From Lactobacillus corticis (GTDB lineage Bacteria > Bacillota > Bacilli > Lactobacillales > Lactobacillaceae), in contig NZ_BMAY01000006.1 of NCBI RefSeq assembly GCF_018327645.1, positions 1-64,000 of the forward strand: a stretch of DNA of 64,000 nt, written 5' to 3'. Within the stretch, counting starts at the first letter, position 1. Each line of letters begins with the position of its first letter. Made by a program: the position numbers and the translations under genes. Below, in pieces: positions 19,343 to 27,662 of the stretch. Below the pieces are notes generated by a model that had not been told where the DNA came from, did not search any database, and saw nothing but the letters and a program-made list of their open reading frames with translations.

Positions 19343-20656
19343 ATGGCTTTTAAACCCTTAGCCTACCGGATGAGGCCAACGCAACTAGATGAGGTCGTCG
19401 GGCAACAACACTTGATTGGCCCAGGTAAAATAATCCGTCGCATGGTTGAAGCAAAATTGCTTTCTTCGATGATTCTGTATGGACCACCTGGCATTGGCAA
19501 AACCAGTATCGCCACGGCCATTGCTGGTTCTACCAAATACGCTTTTCGGATGCTGAATGCGGCAACTGATGGCAAGAAGGAATTAGAGCAAGTTGCCGTT
19601 GAAGCTAAAATGTCAGGAACGGTAATTCTGTTATTAGATGAAATTCACCGCCTCAACAAGGTAAAGCAGGACTTTCTCCTGCCCTTATTGGAAAGCGGCC
19701 AAATCATCTTAATCGGCGCAACGACCGAAAATCCTTATCTTTCGGTTACGCCTGCGATCAGATCCCGTTGTCAGATTTTTGAATTGAAACCTTTAACCGA
19801 AAAAGAAGCCAGTCAAGCAGTCGATCGCGCTCTTAAGGATGAAACCAATGGTTTGGGAAAAGACCATGTAACCCTCACCCCTAGTGCACGCACGCTTTTA
19901 TTAGAAAAAGGCAATGGCGATCTGCGGTCAATTTTGAATGGGTTAGAATTAGCAGCCCGTTCCACCAAAGAAGAATTGCGCATGGCGGGAAAAAGCACCG
20001 ACCAAATTACTATCGATTTAGAGGAAATGGGCAATTCACTCCAAGTTCGAACCCAGAGATTCGATGCCAATGGCGATAGTCATTATGATTTGCTATCGGC
20101 TTTTCAAAAATCAATCCGCGGTTCCGATACGGACGCTGCCCTCCATTACCTAGCAAAATTGTTAGTGAGCGGTGACTTAATTTCAGTCTGCCGCCGGCTA
20201 ACTGTGATTGCTTATGAAGATATTGGCTTAGCCAACCCCGCTGCTGCCCAACATGCGGCTATAGCGGTTCAATCAGCCCAAGCAGTTGGTTTGCCAGAGG
20301 CGCGAATTCCGCTGGCTAATGCCGTCATCGAATTGGCCCTTTCGCCCAAAAGCAACGCTGCGATCATGGCGATTGATCAGGCAATGAGTGACGTTGAAAA
20401 TCATGACACTGGAGAAATTCCAGCAGATTTGAAAGATGCGCACTATGCTGGGGCTAAAAAACTTGGTCATGGGAATAATTATAAATATGCTCATGATTAT
20501 CCTAATGATTGGGTAGCCCAACAATACCTTCCAGATAAGCTACAGGGAAAAAGCTATTTTCAACCTAAGGGTAATTCAAAGATCGAAGCCGGCTTCAAAA
20601 AGCAGTACCAAATTTTGCGAAAAATGCAAGCCGATGGTCTTAAAAAATCCCGTTAG
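19343..20656 (+). CDS. rarA: Replication-associated recombination protein RarA (MgsA), AAA+ ATPase
   Basis: 437 aa AAA+ ATPase related to clamp loaders. Walker A is YGPPGIGKTS at about residue 46, Walker B LLLDEIHR near 95, sensor 1 GATTENP near 120 and arginine finger SRCQIF. The C-terminal part (ISVCRRLTVIAYEDIGLANP) is the MgsA tetramerisation domain. It acts at stalled replication forks. The gene starts right after the YueI-like stop with an AAGGAG site. Confidence 0.97.
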   Translation: MAFKPLAYRMRPTQLDEVVGQQHLIGPGKIIRRMVEAKLLSSMILYGPPGIGKTSIATAIAGSTKYAFRMLNAATDGKKELEQVAVEAKMSGTVILLLDEIHRLNKVKQDFLLPLLESGQIILIGATTENPYLSVTPAIRSRCQIFELKPLTEKEASQAVDRALKDETNGLGKDHVTLTPSARTLLLEKGNGDLRSILNGLELAARSTKEELRMAGKSTDQITIDLEEMGNSLQVRTQRFDANGDSHYDLLSAFQKSIRGSDTDAALHYLAKLLVSGDLISVCRRLTVIAYEDIGLANPAAAQHAAIAVQSAQAVGLPEARIPLANAVIELALSPKSNAAIMAIDQAMSDVENHDTGEIPADLKDAHYAGAKKLGHGNNYKYAHDYPNDWVAQQYLPDKLQGKSYFQPKGNSKIEAGFKKQYQILRKMQADGLKKSR

Positions 20657-20685
20657 TTCAACATTTGTAATCGCTTACTAAAGTC

Positions 20686-20952
20686 TTGACAAAACTCATT
20701 ACAATGAGTAATATAATAAGTGATCTGAGTTGATCGACAAGCTATTTTGTCTATAGTTGACCGATCAAACTAGAAGACGTGGTGGTTGGTAAGTAACTAC
20801 TGAATCGGAATACTAGCTCGTCCTAGGATCCATATTCACTGCGATACCGACCGAATAATTGAACATTGCGGGTTCAACAAAACGTCATTAAGCTTCTTCT
20901 GTCAACTCGGATTTATTTGGATTTTTAGAGGCGGTCTTCGGGCCGTCTTTTT
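20686..20952 (+). ncRNA. ssrS: 6S RNA-like transcript (overlaps Lacto-usp motif position)
   Basis: A strong promoter TTGACA (20686-20691), 17 bases, TAATAT (20709-20714) starts an RNA near 20720. GATCTGAGTTGA near its 5' end pairs with TCAACTCGGATTT near 20901-20914, the long closing stem of 6S RNA. A terminator with stem GGCGGTC-TTCG-GGCCGTC and T run ends it at about 20952. Position just after rarA and before a small gene plus usp is where 6S RNA and the Lacto-usp motif occur in lactobacilli. 6S RNA binds and sequesters the housekeeping RNA polymerase. No protein-coding frame of note lies here. Confidence 0.75.
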
Positions 20953-20989
20953 TTATCGTTAATACACAATTTTTAAATGGAGTTTTTTG

Positions 20990-21274
20990 ATGATTATTAC
21001 AATCCTGATGGTTCTTTTTGTTATCTTGCTGCTTGTCTTAGGCTGGTTCTTTTGGAGCCATCGGAATAGCACTTTTTTAGGGGTAGATACTGCTGCCAAC
21101 AAAGAAGTTTCAGCTTTATTGAAACTTTCCTCAATCTTGCTGCTGGCAGTTGCAATTCTGGGAATTATCGCCATTGCTTTACAAAATAAACAGCTGGAAT
21201 TGGTTACTCTCCTGGCTGCCTGTGTGGTCTTGACCATCTTTAGTATCAGCTTCACCAAATACAACCAACAATAA
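20990..21274 (+). CDS. Small membrane protein of unknown function
   Basis: 94 aa. Three hydrophobic segments can be seen (about residues 2-20, 45-65 and 70-88) with a short soluble loop SHRNSTFLGVDTAANKE between the first two. I do not recognise a family. ATG at 20990 is 8 bases after GGAG; a TTG one codon upstream is less likely. It follows the 6S-like RNA and precedes the usp gene, matching the 'hypothetical gene plus usp' arrangement reported for the Lacto-usp motif. Confidence 0.7.
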   Translation: MIITILMVLFVILLLVLGWFFWSHRNSTFLGVDTAANKEVSALLKLSSILLLAVAILGIIAIALQNKQLELVTLLAACVVLTIFSISFTKYNQQ

Positions 21275-21341
21275 TCTTTCCGCTTTATAAAGTAATTCTT
21301 ATGATTCAATGGTAAAATAAAGATAGAAAGAGGTGCTTAAT

Positions 21342-21815
21342 ATGCTGAAACAATATAAACACATCCAAGTTTCTGTCGACGGCTCAAAAGAAGCGGACTT
21401 AGCTTTTAGCAAGGCGGTGGCACTTGCCAAGAAAAATGACGCGGTATTGGAAATTTTACACGTAATTGATACCCGCTCCTTCCAAAACGTTTCTAGCTTT
21501 GATTCAGCAATGGTAGAACAAGTTTCTGCCGATGCCAAGGATAAGTTGGAAGAGTACTATGCTCGAGCACAAAAAGCTGGTGTGCAAGATGTACATTATT
21601 CAATCGAGTTTGGTTCTCCAAAAACTATCATTGGACATGAATTTCCAACCAAGCACCACATCGATTTAATCGTCGTCGGTGCAACTGGTTTGAATGCTGT
21701 TGAACGTTTACTAATTGGATCGGTGACTGAATACGTAACCAGAACAGCTGATTGTGATGTTTTGGTTTGTCGAACTAAAGAGATCCAAGCTGCTCTGAAG
21801 GCAGAAAAAGATTAA
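21342..21815 (+). CDS. Universal stress protein UspA family
   Basis: 157 aa with a Rossmann-like UspA fold: N-terminal HIQVSVDGSKEADLAFSKA and the C-terminal nucleotide-binding motif VVGATGLNAVERLLIGSVTEYV (G-2x-G-9x-G-S/T type), so ATP binding is predicted. The ATG follows AGAGG by 8 bases; a GTG three codons upstream overlaps that site and is rejected. Its role is stress tolerance in general, with the specific function unknown. A strong shared terminator follows. Confidence 0.92.
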   Translation: MLKQYKHIQVSVDGSKEADLAFSKAVALAKKNDAVLEILHVIDTRSFQNVSSFDSAMVEQVSADAKDKLEEYYARAQKAGVQDVHYSIEFGSPKTIIGHEFPTKHHIDLIVVGATGLNAVERLLIGSVTEYVTRTADCDVLVCRTKEIQAALKAEKD

Positions 21816-21833
21816 TTTAAGAAAGCAGTAGCA

Positions 21834-21867
21834 AAAAAGCAAGAAACTAAAGTTTCTTGCTTTTTTT
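21834..21867. terminator. Bidirectional terminator between usp and glycosyltransferase genes
   Basis: Stem AAGCAAGAAACT/AGTTTCTTGCTT with A run before and T run after, so it can end both the usp transcript (plus) and the convergent glycosyltransferase transcript (minus). Confidence 0.88.
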
Positions 21868-21873
21868 GTTGGG

Positions 21874-22887
21874 TTAATTAAATCCATATAACTTATGAAC
21901 TAGCATGTAGACGGCAGAAACAAACTTTCGGCCGCCCCACCCCGGAAGGTTAATTAATTGTCCGAATGGACGTCGGCGCAATGAATGATATAGCGGATAA
22001 TCCAATCGTCTTAAGTCATTCCAGAGCTGACGCTTTTTCATTAAATATTCTCTCTTCTTGCCGCGAATTAAGATTACCGAAGAAATAGTGGTAATTATCT
22101 CCAGATAATATTTCAGATATGGAGCATAGTCTGCTTGATGATCAACTTCTTTTGCAAAGAAATAGATCATTCTTTTATTAATCAATAATTGCTGGTCAAT
22201 TTTTCGCAACATTACCTGTTCATTAACCGATTGGTCCTCTCGACCAATGAAGTAATGATATAAATCAATATTTAAGTAATAAAAACTATGCACGTATTTT
22301 AACGGCTCATAGACTAAAATATTATCATCGTAGGAAACTTTTTCTGGCAATTTCACCTGACTTAATCGCAGAACTTCAGTCTTAAAGATTACCGCGTGCA
22401 GCATCATATATTGACCAGGGTGCATCTTAAGCTGCTTCCAGCCAAATATTTGATTTTTCGGCAAACGAGTAAAGTTGACTAATTTTTTATGCTTGGCTCC
22501 CACCTTGTCATACAAGTAATTACATAGCAGCAAATCAGGTAGCTGGCCTGTCGCCTTAGCTTGCGTCAGAAATTCCAAAACCTCTTGCAATGCTCTAAAA
22601 TCAAGCCAATCATCACTATCTACTACCTTTAAATAGGTCCCAGTGGCGTATTTTAGCGCATTATTAATTGCACCACCATGACCGGCATTTTTTTCATGCA
22701 GTGGCTTAATTAAATTAGGAAACTTTTTGGCATAGCTATCAATTATTTTGCCTGTAGAATCAGTTGAACCATCATCTACCAGGATGATTTCAACGGCCTC
22801 GCCCCCAACTACCAAAGAATTTACGCACCGTTCCAGATAAGCAGCGGAATTGTAGCAAGGAACAATGAGACTTAAAACTTTTGACAT
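21874..22887 (-). CDS. Glycosyltransferase family 2
   Basis: About 337 aa. A GT-A fold starts at the N-terminus: LIVPCYNSAAYLERCVNSL, the nucleotide-binding ILVDDGSTDSTG, and the metal-binding DSDDWLD near residue 95. The C-terminal third is basic and rich in aromatics, without clear membrane segments. It should transfer an activated sugar to a surface glycan or lipid carrier; donor and acceptor are unknown. ATG at 22887 follows GGAG by 6 bases. It is upstream of nothing obvious in the same unit and neighbours an orphan gene and the GH3 genes. Confidence 0.88.
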   Translation of the reverse strand: MSKVLSLIVPCYNSAAYLERCVNSLVVGGEAVEIILVDDGSTDSTGKIIDSYAKKFPNLIKPLHEKNAGHGGAINNALKYATGTYLKVVDSDDWLDFRALQEVLEFLTQAKATGQLPDLLLCNYLYDKVGAKHKKLVNFTRLPKNQIFGWKQLKMHPGQYMMLHAVIFKTEVLRLSQVKLPEKVSYDDNILVYEPLKYVHSFYYLNIDLYHYFIGREDQSVNEQVMLRKIDQQLLINKRMIYFFAKEVDHQADYAPYLKYYLEIITTISSVILIRGKKREYLMKKRQLWNDLRRLDYPLYHSLRRRPFGQLINLPGWGGRKFVSAVYMLVHKLYGFN

Positions 22888-22944
22888 ATCATTCTCCAAT
22901 CTAAACTATTCAGTGTCTCCACTTTCACCGTTCAGGGCGAGCGA

Positions 22945-23331
22945 TTAAGCTTGCAAAGCACCATAAATATTAGCAACATCGGAACAATAAATGTTAAACA
23001 ATTTAACATCCTGTTCATTTCCATCAATAATCGCTTCAAATGCAGCTTTCCCATCTTTTTCCACGTCAACATGCACTCCATATTGATCCACAAAAGCCTT
23101 TTTAACATTCAAACCATAAAAACATGGCAGCGATACTCCAAAATGAATTATCTTATTTTTGACATCGATTTTACCTGGGTCAGCAATTGCAATTCCTTGA
23201 AAACCACCTTTGGTATTATCAGCAATTACATACATCATATTTATGAAGTTATCTAACCTAGAAGTAGTCGCGGGTACCTTATTCTTTCTATTTATAGTAT
23301 CTCTTATGTCATATACTAAGTAATTTGTCAT
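22945..23331 (-). CDS. Conserved-looking protein of unknown function
   Basis: About 128 aa, soluble, no signal peptide or membrane segment. The sequence (MTNYLVYDIRDTINR, NMMYVIADNTKGGFQGIAIAD, IIHFGVSLPCFYGLNVKKAF) has an alternating strand and helix character, but I do not recognise the family. ATG at 23331 is 10 bases after AAAGGA and is preferred to a TTG nine codons upstream. It has its own upstream region with an inverted repeat and is on the same strand as the glycosyltransferase gene about 60 bases downstream. Confidence 0.65.
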   Translation of the reverse strand: MTNYLVYDIRDTINRKNKVPATTSRLDNFINMMYVIADNTKGGFQGIAIADPGKIDVKNKIIHFGVSLPCFYGLNVKKAFVDQYGVHVDVEKDGKAAFEAIIDGNEQDVKLFNIYCSDVANIYGALQA

Positions 23332-23359
23332 TAAGATAATATCCTTTCTGTGACGCAAA

Positions 23360-23665
23360 TCGATTAATCTTAATTCAATCTAGATTAATTTTACTTGTTA
23401 TCATTTTTTACACAAAGAAAAAGTTGAATTTTTAGAAAATATTTTTACTAAAAGTAAAATATTACTCAGAAATAATTTTTTAAGACATCATAAACAAAGG
23501 TACTGACAAAGTTATTGCCTATAGCATAGTATTTAATGGCTTTTATAAATAAAAAACTCAGGCCAAAGCTTGGAACCGCTTACCTTATAGTATAAAAAGA
23601 ATATTCGTTTTTATCCTAATTTGCATAAATTGATAAAAAGTCATCATTTTCTGTATATATACATA
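23360..23665. other. AT-rich intergenic region, no gene found
   Basis: About 300 very AT-rich bases between the orphan gene and the membrane GH3 gene. An inverted repeat ATTAATCT-11-AGATTAAT (23363-23389) lies close upstream of the orphan gene and may be an operator or promoter element. I see no credible reading frame and no RNA gene here. Confidence 0.5.
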
Positions 23666-23697
23666 TAAAAAGACCGGGGTTATACCCGATCTTTTTA
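23666..23697. terminator. Terminator after the membrane GH3 gene
   Basis: AAAAGATCGGG/CCCGGTCTTTTT stem on the minus strand just after the stop codon, with T runs on both sides so it may work in both directions. Confidence 0.85.
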
Positions 23698-23700
23698 TGA

Positions 23701-26673
23701 TTAAGATTTTTTAACATATTTTCTACGATAAAGGAAAACTACTAAGATTTGCAAAAGAAGTAGGATTACAGCTACCACAATGATATATCTAATGAGTGTT
23801 TGTTGGTAATTCCACAAAACACTCTGCCCTTTGTGGTAATGTCCCTTTGCATATGCATTACTATTTGCAACAGTGTAAAGGATGTTATGACTAGCCCTAC
23901 GCATTGCCTTAACAACTTTAGGGTTGCTAGTATCCGTGACTTGAGCGTTACCAAGAGTGGAAAGCATCAAATCACCACCGTTCAAAATAGATTCATTAGC
24001 ATTCAAGAAACCACCAGCAAAGTAGTCAGTCTCAGTTAGTCCTTTAAAGCCCCACTCTTTGCGCAATATATTTTGAAGTAGTTGCTTATTTGCTCCCGAC
24101 CAACGATTTCCAATCATACTATATGAAGTCATGGCAGCACTTGCACCACCATTTTCAACAGCCATTCTAAACGGTTTTAAATAAGCTTCGCGAATAGCCT
24201 GTTCAGTGTTCCAAGTCATCAAACCGCTGATTGATCCATCTTTCTTAATGTAAAATCTATTGGTCTCTTGTTCATTCATAGCAAAATGCTTAATGTAGGA
24301 GTACACGCCATACTTCTTTGCACCGGAAATTTCATTTGAAGCCATAAAACCAGAAAGTTTAGGATCTTCTGAGAAGTATTCAAAGTTTCTGCCGCCAAAT
24401 GCTGAGCGGTGTAAGTTCATTGCAGGACCATACCAGCCTGAAATGTTGGCCTGTTTCCCCTCCTTACCGACCTGTTCACCATATTTCTTTGCTAACTGCT
24501 TACTCCAAGTAGACGCTAACATGACCTCTGTCGGGAATGATGTAGTATTAAGCTTTGAAGTTACGCTAGCAAACAGGCTATTGAACCCGGCAGGGCCATC
24601 GAAATCGTGAGTCCCGATTTTTCCGATAGATCTAATTGGGAAAGTTTGATATCCGCCATAAGTTATTAATTTACCCATGTCACTAACTGACATTTGATTT
24701 ATCAGCTTGTTCCATTTGCTGTTGTTGTAACTCTTACCTCTCAAGTCAGACAAAACAAGATTATTATTCTGATTTTGCGAAGGCATTGAACCACTCGAAT
24801 TAGTGTTCTTATAATTTTGAGCAAGAGTAGCTGTCTTAAGCAAATTGCTCTTTAACTTAGTATTAGCACTTGGAGCTTTTGTTGCTTCTTTGTAATTTGC
24901 AAAATTATTCTTTCGACTCAAGTAAGTGAAATTAGATCCATCATTTTCAGCATACTGGAACTGATTACTGGTTGTACCGCTATCACCTAAAAGAGTATTA
25001 TATGTTATCTTCTTACTCAAGTTATAATTTCTAGTAGCAATTACACTATGAGAATTATTCTTAATTTGAATTTGATATTCTCCTCGATCAAGAACATAGT
25101 GTCCACCATCTTTTTCGTCATAAGATGACATCTCTGCTCGGTTAAAACTAAACTTTATTGTCTGACTTTCGCCTGGCTTTAAGTTTTTGGTTTTAGCAAA
25201 ATCAAGTAAATTAGTTGCAGACTTTTCAATACCACCATTATAGTATGGTGCAGTGTAGTACACTTGAACTACGTCTTTACCAGAACGCCTTCCAGTGTTC
25301 TTTACTGTAACGTTGAATGAAATTTCTCCTGATGATTTATTTACGTTAAGTTTACTCATACTTTGTTTAAAAGTGGTATAACTTAAACCATATCCAAATG
25401 GATATTGAACATGCTGTCTATAACCTTTTTGGTTATTTAAGTATCTAGTTTCCCAATATTTATAACCCACAAAGATATTTTCGGTCTCATGTACATACGC
25501 AGCTTCTTGGCCTGAGTAGTAATATGAACCAAAATTATTATAGGTTGGGGTATTTTTTAAATTATACACGTACGTATCTGTAGTACGACCCGAAGGATTA
25601 ATTTCTCCCTTAAGAATTTTACCCAAAGCTTCAAACCCTTGAGCACCTGTACCTGCCATCCATAAGGCGGCTTTGATATGGCTGTAATTCTTTAACCAGC
25701 CTAACTCCATCGAATTAGCTGAGTTAACGACTACGATAACGTTTTTGAAATTTTGGTTTACCAGCTTTAACATTTCCTTTTCTGGATTATCAATTTCAAG
25801 ATATGATTGTCCTTTGTTAAAGTCATCCTTACGTCCATGGTAAGTCTGATTGGCAGCCATGTTACGCATATCAGTAGGTAAATCGTTTCCTTCTCCACCG
25901 GAACGACTGAGAACTACAATAGCCGTATCTGAGAATTTCTTTGTTTGGTTAATTAAGCTTTTTGAATATTGTGAACCTTTTGGTTCTGGCAAAGTCCAAT
26001 CTGCACCTAAAATACTGCCCGAACTTGGCCGACTCTTCCGATAATTGTGATAGAAATTATAAAGCTTTTGATTGGTAGTAAAACCTGCATCTTTCAAACT
26101 TTGATAAATATCAATATTTTTCGAAGTATTACCAGAACCTGAACCGGTACCACCGTAGAAAGGTGAAGTCGAAGCCCAGCCAAATACATTAACCTTTTTA
26201 GCTTTTATAGGTAGATAACCCTTAGTGTTTTGTAGAAGCGTCGTACCTTCACTACTGATTTGCTGAGTTAATTGATTGCCATCATTAGACAACTCTTTAC
26301 TAATGGAATTAATGGACGTTCCTGCATTATTGGCATTCATCAACCCTTGCATTGGGCCAAAAATCATACTTGTCATAGAAACTACTATTGTAACCAAAAA
26401 TACAATAAGTGATTCCCATTTTAGCCAAAATTGAAATTTAGATTCGCGTTTCCAAAATACAATCAGCAAAACTATAATTAATAGCAAAACAATGCCGATT
26501 GCAATAAAATACTTGCTACCTAACACTAAAGTGCTTGTAATGTCCGACTGAGAAACAATCCCAGCTGCCAATAATGATCTAATAACAACAGTGGCTGCTC
26601 CAGCAACTATGATTAATAGACCAATTATGACTCCCAAGGAAATTAGCAAACTGCGCAATTTCCGATTTTTCAT
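23701..26673 (-). CDS. Membrane-anchored GH3 beta-glucosidase with swapped domain order
   Basis: 990 aa. Three membrane segments occupy about residues 8-32, 52-72 and 86-108, and one more lies near 955-978, so the catalytic part should face outward. Unlike most GH3 enzymes, the C-terminal-type domain comes first (about 150-430, PFGYGLSYTTF at its end), then a fibronectin III-like domain (about 440-570), then the (beta/alpha)8 domain (about 650-900). That last domain has the substrate motif KHFAMNEQETNR near 795 and the probable nucleophile Asp in GLTETDYFAG near 882 (TDY in place of the usual SDW/TDW). Likely a glycosidase on external beta-glucosides or wall glycans; the substrate is unknown. 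A perfect cre site and a LytTR-like repeat lie upstream. Confidence 0.9.
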   Translation of the reverse strand: MKNRKLRSLLISLGVIIGLLIIVAGAATVVIRSLLAAGIVSQSDITSTLVLGSKYFIAIGIVLLLIIVLLIVFWKRESKFQFWLKWESLIVFLVTIVVSMTSMIFGPMQGLMNANNAGTSINSISKELSNDGNQLTQQISSEGTTLLQNTKGYLPIKAKKVNVFGWASTSPFYGGTGSGSGNTSKNIDIYQSLKDAGFTTNQKLYNFYHNYRKSRPSSGSILGADWTLPEPKGSQYSKSLINQTKKFSDTAIVVLSRSGGEGNDLPTDMRNMAANQTYHGRKDDFNKGQSYLEIDNPEKEMLKLVNQNFKNVIVVVNSANSMELGWLKNYSHIKAALWMAGTGAQGFEALGKILKGEINPSGRTTDTYVYNLKNTPTYNNFGSYYYSGQEAAYVHETENIFVGYKYWETRYLNNQKGYRQHVQYPFGYGLSYTTFKQSMSKLNVNKSSGEISFNVTVKNTGRRSGKDVVQVYYTAPYYNGGIEKSATNLLDFAKTKNLKPGESQTIKFSFNRAEMSSYDEKDGGHYVLDRGEYQIQIKNNSHSVIATRNYNLSKKITYNTLLGDSGTTSNQFQYAENDGSNFTYLSRKNNFANYKEATKAPSANTKLKSNLLKTATLAQNYKNTNSSGSMPSQNQNNNLVLSDLRGKSYNNSKWNKLINQMSVSDMGKLITYGGYQTFPIRSIGKIGTHDFDGPAGFNSLFASVTSKLNTTSFPTEVMLASTWSKQLAKKYGEQVGKEGKQANISGWYGPAMNLHRSAFGGRNFEYFSEDPKLSGFMASNEISGAKKYGVYSYIKHFAMNEQETNRFYIKKDGSISGLMTWNTEQAIREAYLKPFRMAVENGGASAAMTSYSMIGNRWSGANKQLLQNILRKEWGFKGLTETDYFAGGFLNANESILNGGDLMLSTLGNAQVTDTSNPKVVKAMRRASHNILYTVANSNAYAKGHYHKGQSVLWNYQQTLIRYIIVVAVILLLLQILVVFLYRRKYVKKS

Positions 26674-26708
26674 AAAACAATCCTCCTGGTTTATTTAACT
26701 CTTTTGTT

Positions 26709-26722
26709 TGTAACCGTTTACA
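26709..26722 (-). promoter_or_regulatory. cre site (CcpA) upstream of the membrane GH3 gene
   Basis: Minus-strand TGTAAACGGTTACA matches the catabolite-responsive element TGNAARCGNWWWCA at every position. It sits about 36 bases before the start codon, next to a TATAAC -10-like element, so CcpA bound here would block transcription when good sugars are present. Confidence 0.75.
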
Positions 26723-26764
26723 GTTATAACAATAAGCTAATCTGTTCGTATTTTTGAAGTTTTT

Positions 26765-26795
26765 ACATATTTTGCTAAAATGAAAGCATTTTCTG
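26765..26795 (-). promoter_or_regulatory. LytTR-type direct repeat upstream of the membrane GH3 gene
   Basis: Minus strand CAGAAAATGC, 11 bases, CAAAATATGT, a 21-bp period. The same element with perfect repeats lies before the other GH3 gene next to a LytTR regulator. The spacing of two helical turns is typical for LytTR operators. Confidence 0.55.
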
Positions 26796-26948
26796 TTTCT
26801 GTGCAAAAAACATCCACAGTTATATGTCTACAAACATCTTCGATAAAACTGAAGTCAGTTTATTATCTTTCTTAATTAACCCCACTTCATGAAATCTTGA
26901 TAGATAAAGTCAATTGAAGCAGCTACTCCCGGGTACAAACTACAGCAT

Positions 26949-27012
26949 AATAAATTCCACGTATTCAGAAAAATAGTAATTAGTAAAAAATAGAAGATAT
27001 GTGGAATTTATT
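26949..27012. repeat. 12-bp perfect inverted repeat downstream of the GtrA-like gene
   Basis: AATAAATTCCAC at 26949-26960 and GTGGAATTTATT at 27001-27012 are perfect complements with 40 AT-rich bases between them. The repeat lies just beyond the terminator of the GtrA-like gene and before the GH3 promoter. The rest of the 26800-27050 gap shows no gene. Confidence 0.6.
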
Positions 27013-27013
27013 G

Positions 27014-27043
27014 AGAAAAAAGGCACAGTGTTACCTGTGCCCT
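27014..27043 (-). terminator. Intrinsic terminator after the GtrA-like gene
   Basis: Minus-strand GGGCACAG, loop, CTGTGCC and a six-T run, just after the stop codon. Confidence 0.85.
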
Positions 27044-27053
27044 TCTATCTTGC

Positions 27054-27662
27054 CTATTTCATTATTACAAATTTCATCATTGGCCAATTAATTGCTACCT
27101 GAGCAATAATATTGCAAATATTAGCAATAGTTGAAGAACCACCCCCAACGTATGGATTTAGCACGGCTATAATGTGCGGTGGCATCCAAACAGAAACAAT
27201 ACCTGCTACAACTACAGTTACAATATACCAAAACAGTTTCCAAGCTCCAAATTTAGCTCCGAAAACCATATCCCTTTGAACGAAATAATTAACTACTTGA
27301 GCACAAATATATGCTAAAAGGAATGATACGAATCCTCCCAGTCCACCAGAAGATTTGGCAGAATAATCAAAAATCCACCAACTAAACGGCTGCGTCATAT
27401 TTTTAAAGAATAATAAAGATGATAGCCACAAAACAACGAAGTTAGTAATCGTAGCACAATTACTTAATAAGTTAAATACGATAAATTGATATGTCGTAGG
27501 ATATTTCACTTCAAATTTTAAAATAGCTTTGATTATACCGTTATGGCGATATTTCAGCATCCACTTTGTTAAGGCATCATCGTTTTTATCTAGTTTATCA
27601 ATATCTGAATCAGTTGCTTTTCTGATTTTTTTGTTTTCTTTTGTCACTTCATCTGAGCTCAT
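27054..27662 (-). CDS. GtrA-like membrane protein
   Basis: About 202 aa. A charged cytoplasmic N-terminus (about 60 residues) is followed by four hydrophobic segments, with NYFVQRDMVFGAK between segments 2 and 3, as in GtrA proteins that help flip lipid-linked sugars for surface glycosylation. The family call is from topology and this motif and is moderately sure. ATG at 27662 overlaps the stop of the upstream GH3 gene (ATGA) and follows AAAGGAG, so the two are translationally coupled. Confidence 0.7.
   Translation of the reverse strand: MSSDEVTKENKKIRKATDSDIDKLDKNDDALTKWMLKYRHNGIIKAILKFEVKYPTTYQFIVFNLLSNCATITNFVVLWLSSLLFFKNMTQPFSWWIFDYSAKSSGGLGGFVSFLLAYICAQVVNYFVQRDMVFGAKFGAWKLFWYIVTVVVAGIVSVWMPPHIIAVLNPYVGGGSSTIANICNIIAQVAINWPMMKFVIMK

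Noticed and set aside
23540-23697. Possible plus-strand small RNA from a CTGACA-16-CATAGT element to the terminator at 23697
   Set aside because: The promoter match is weak and the region is so AT-rich that such matches are expected by chance.
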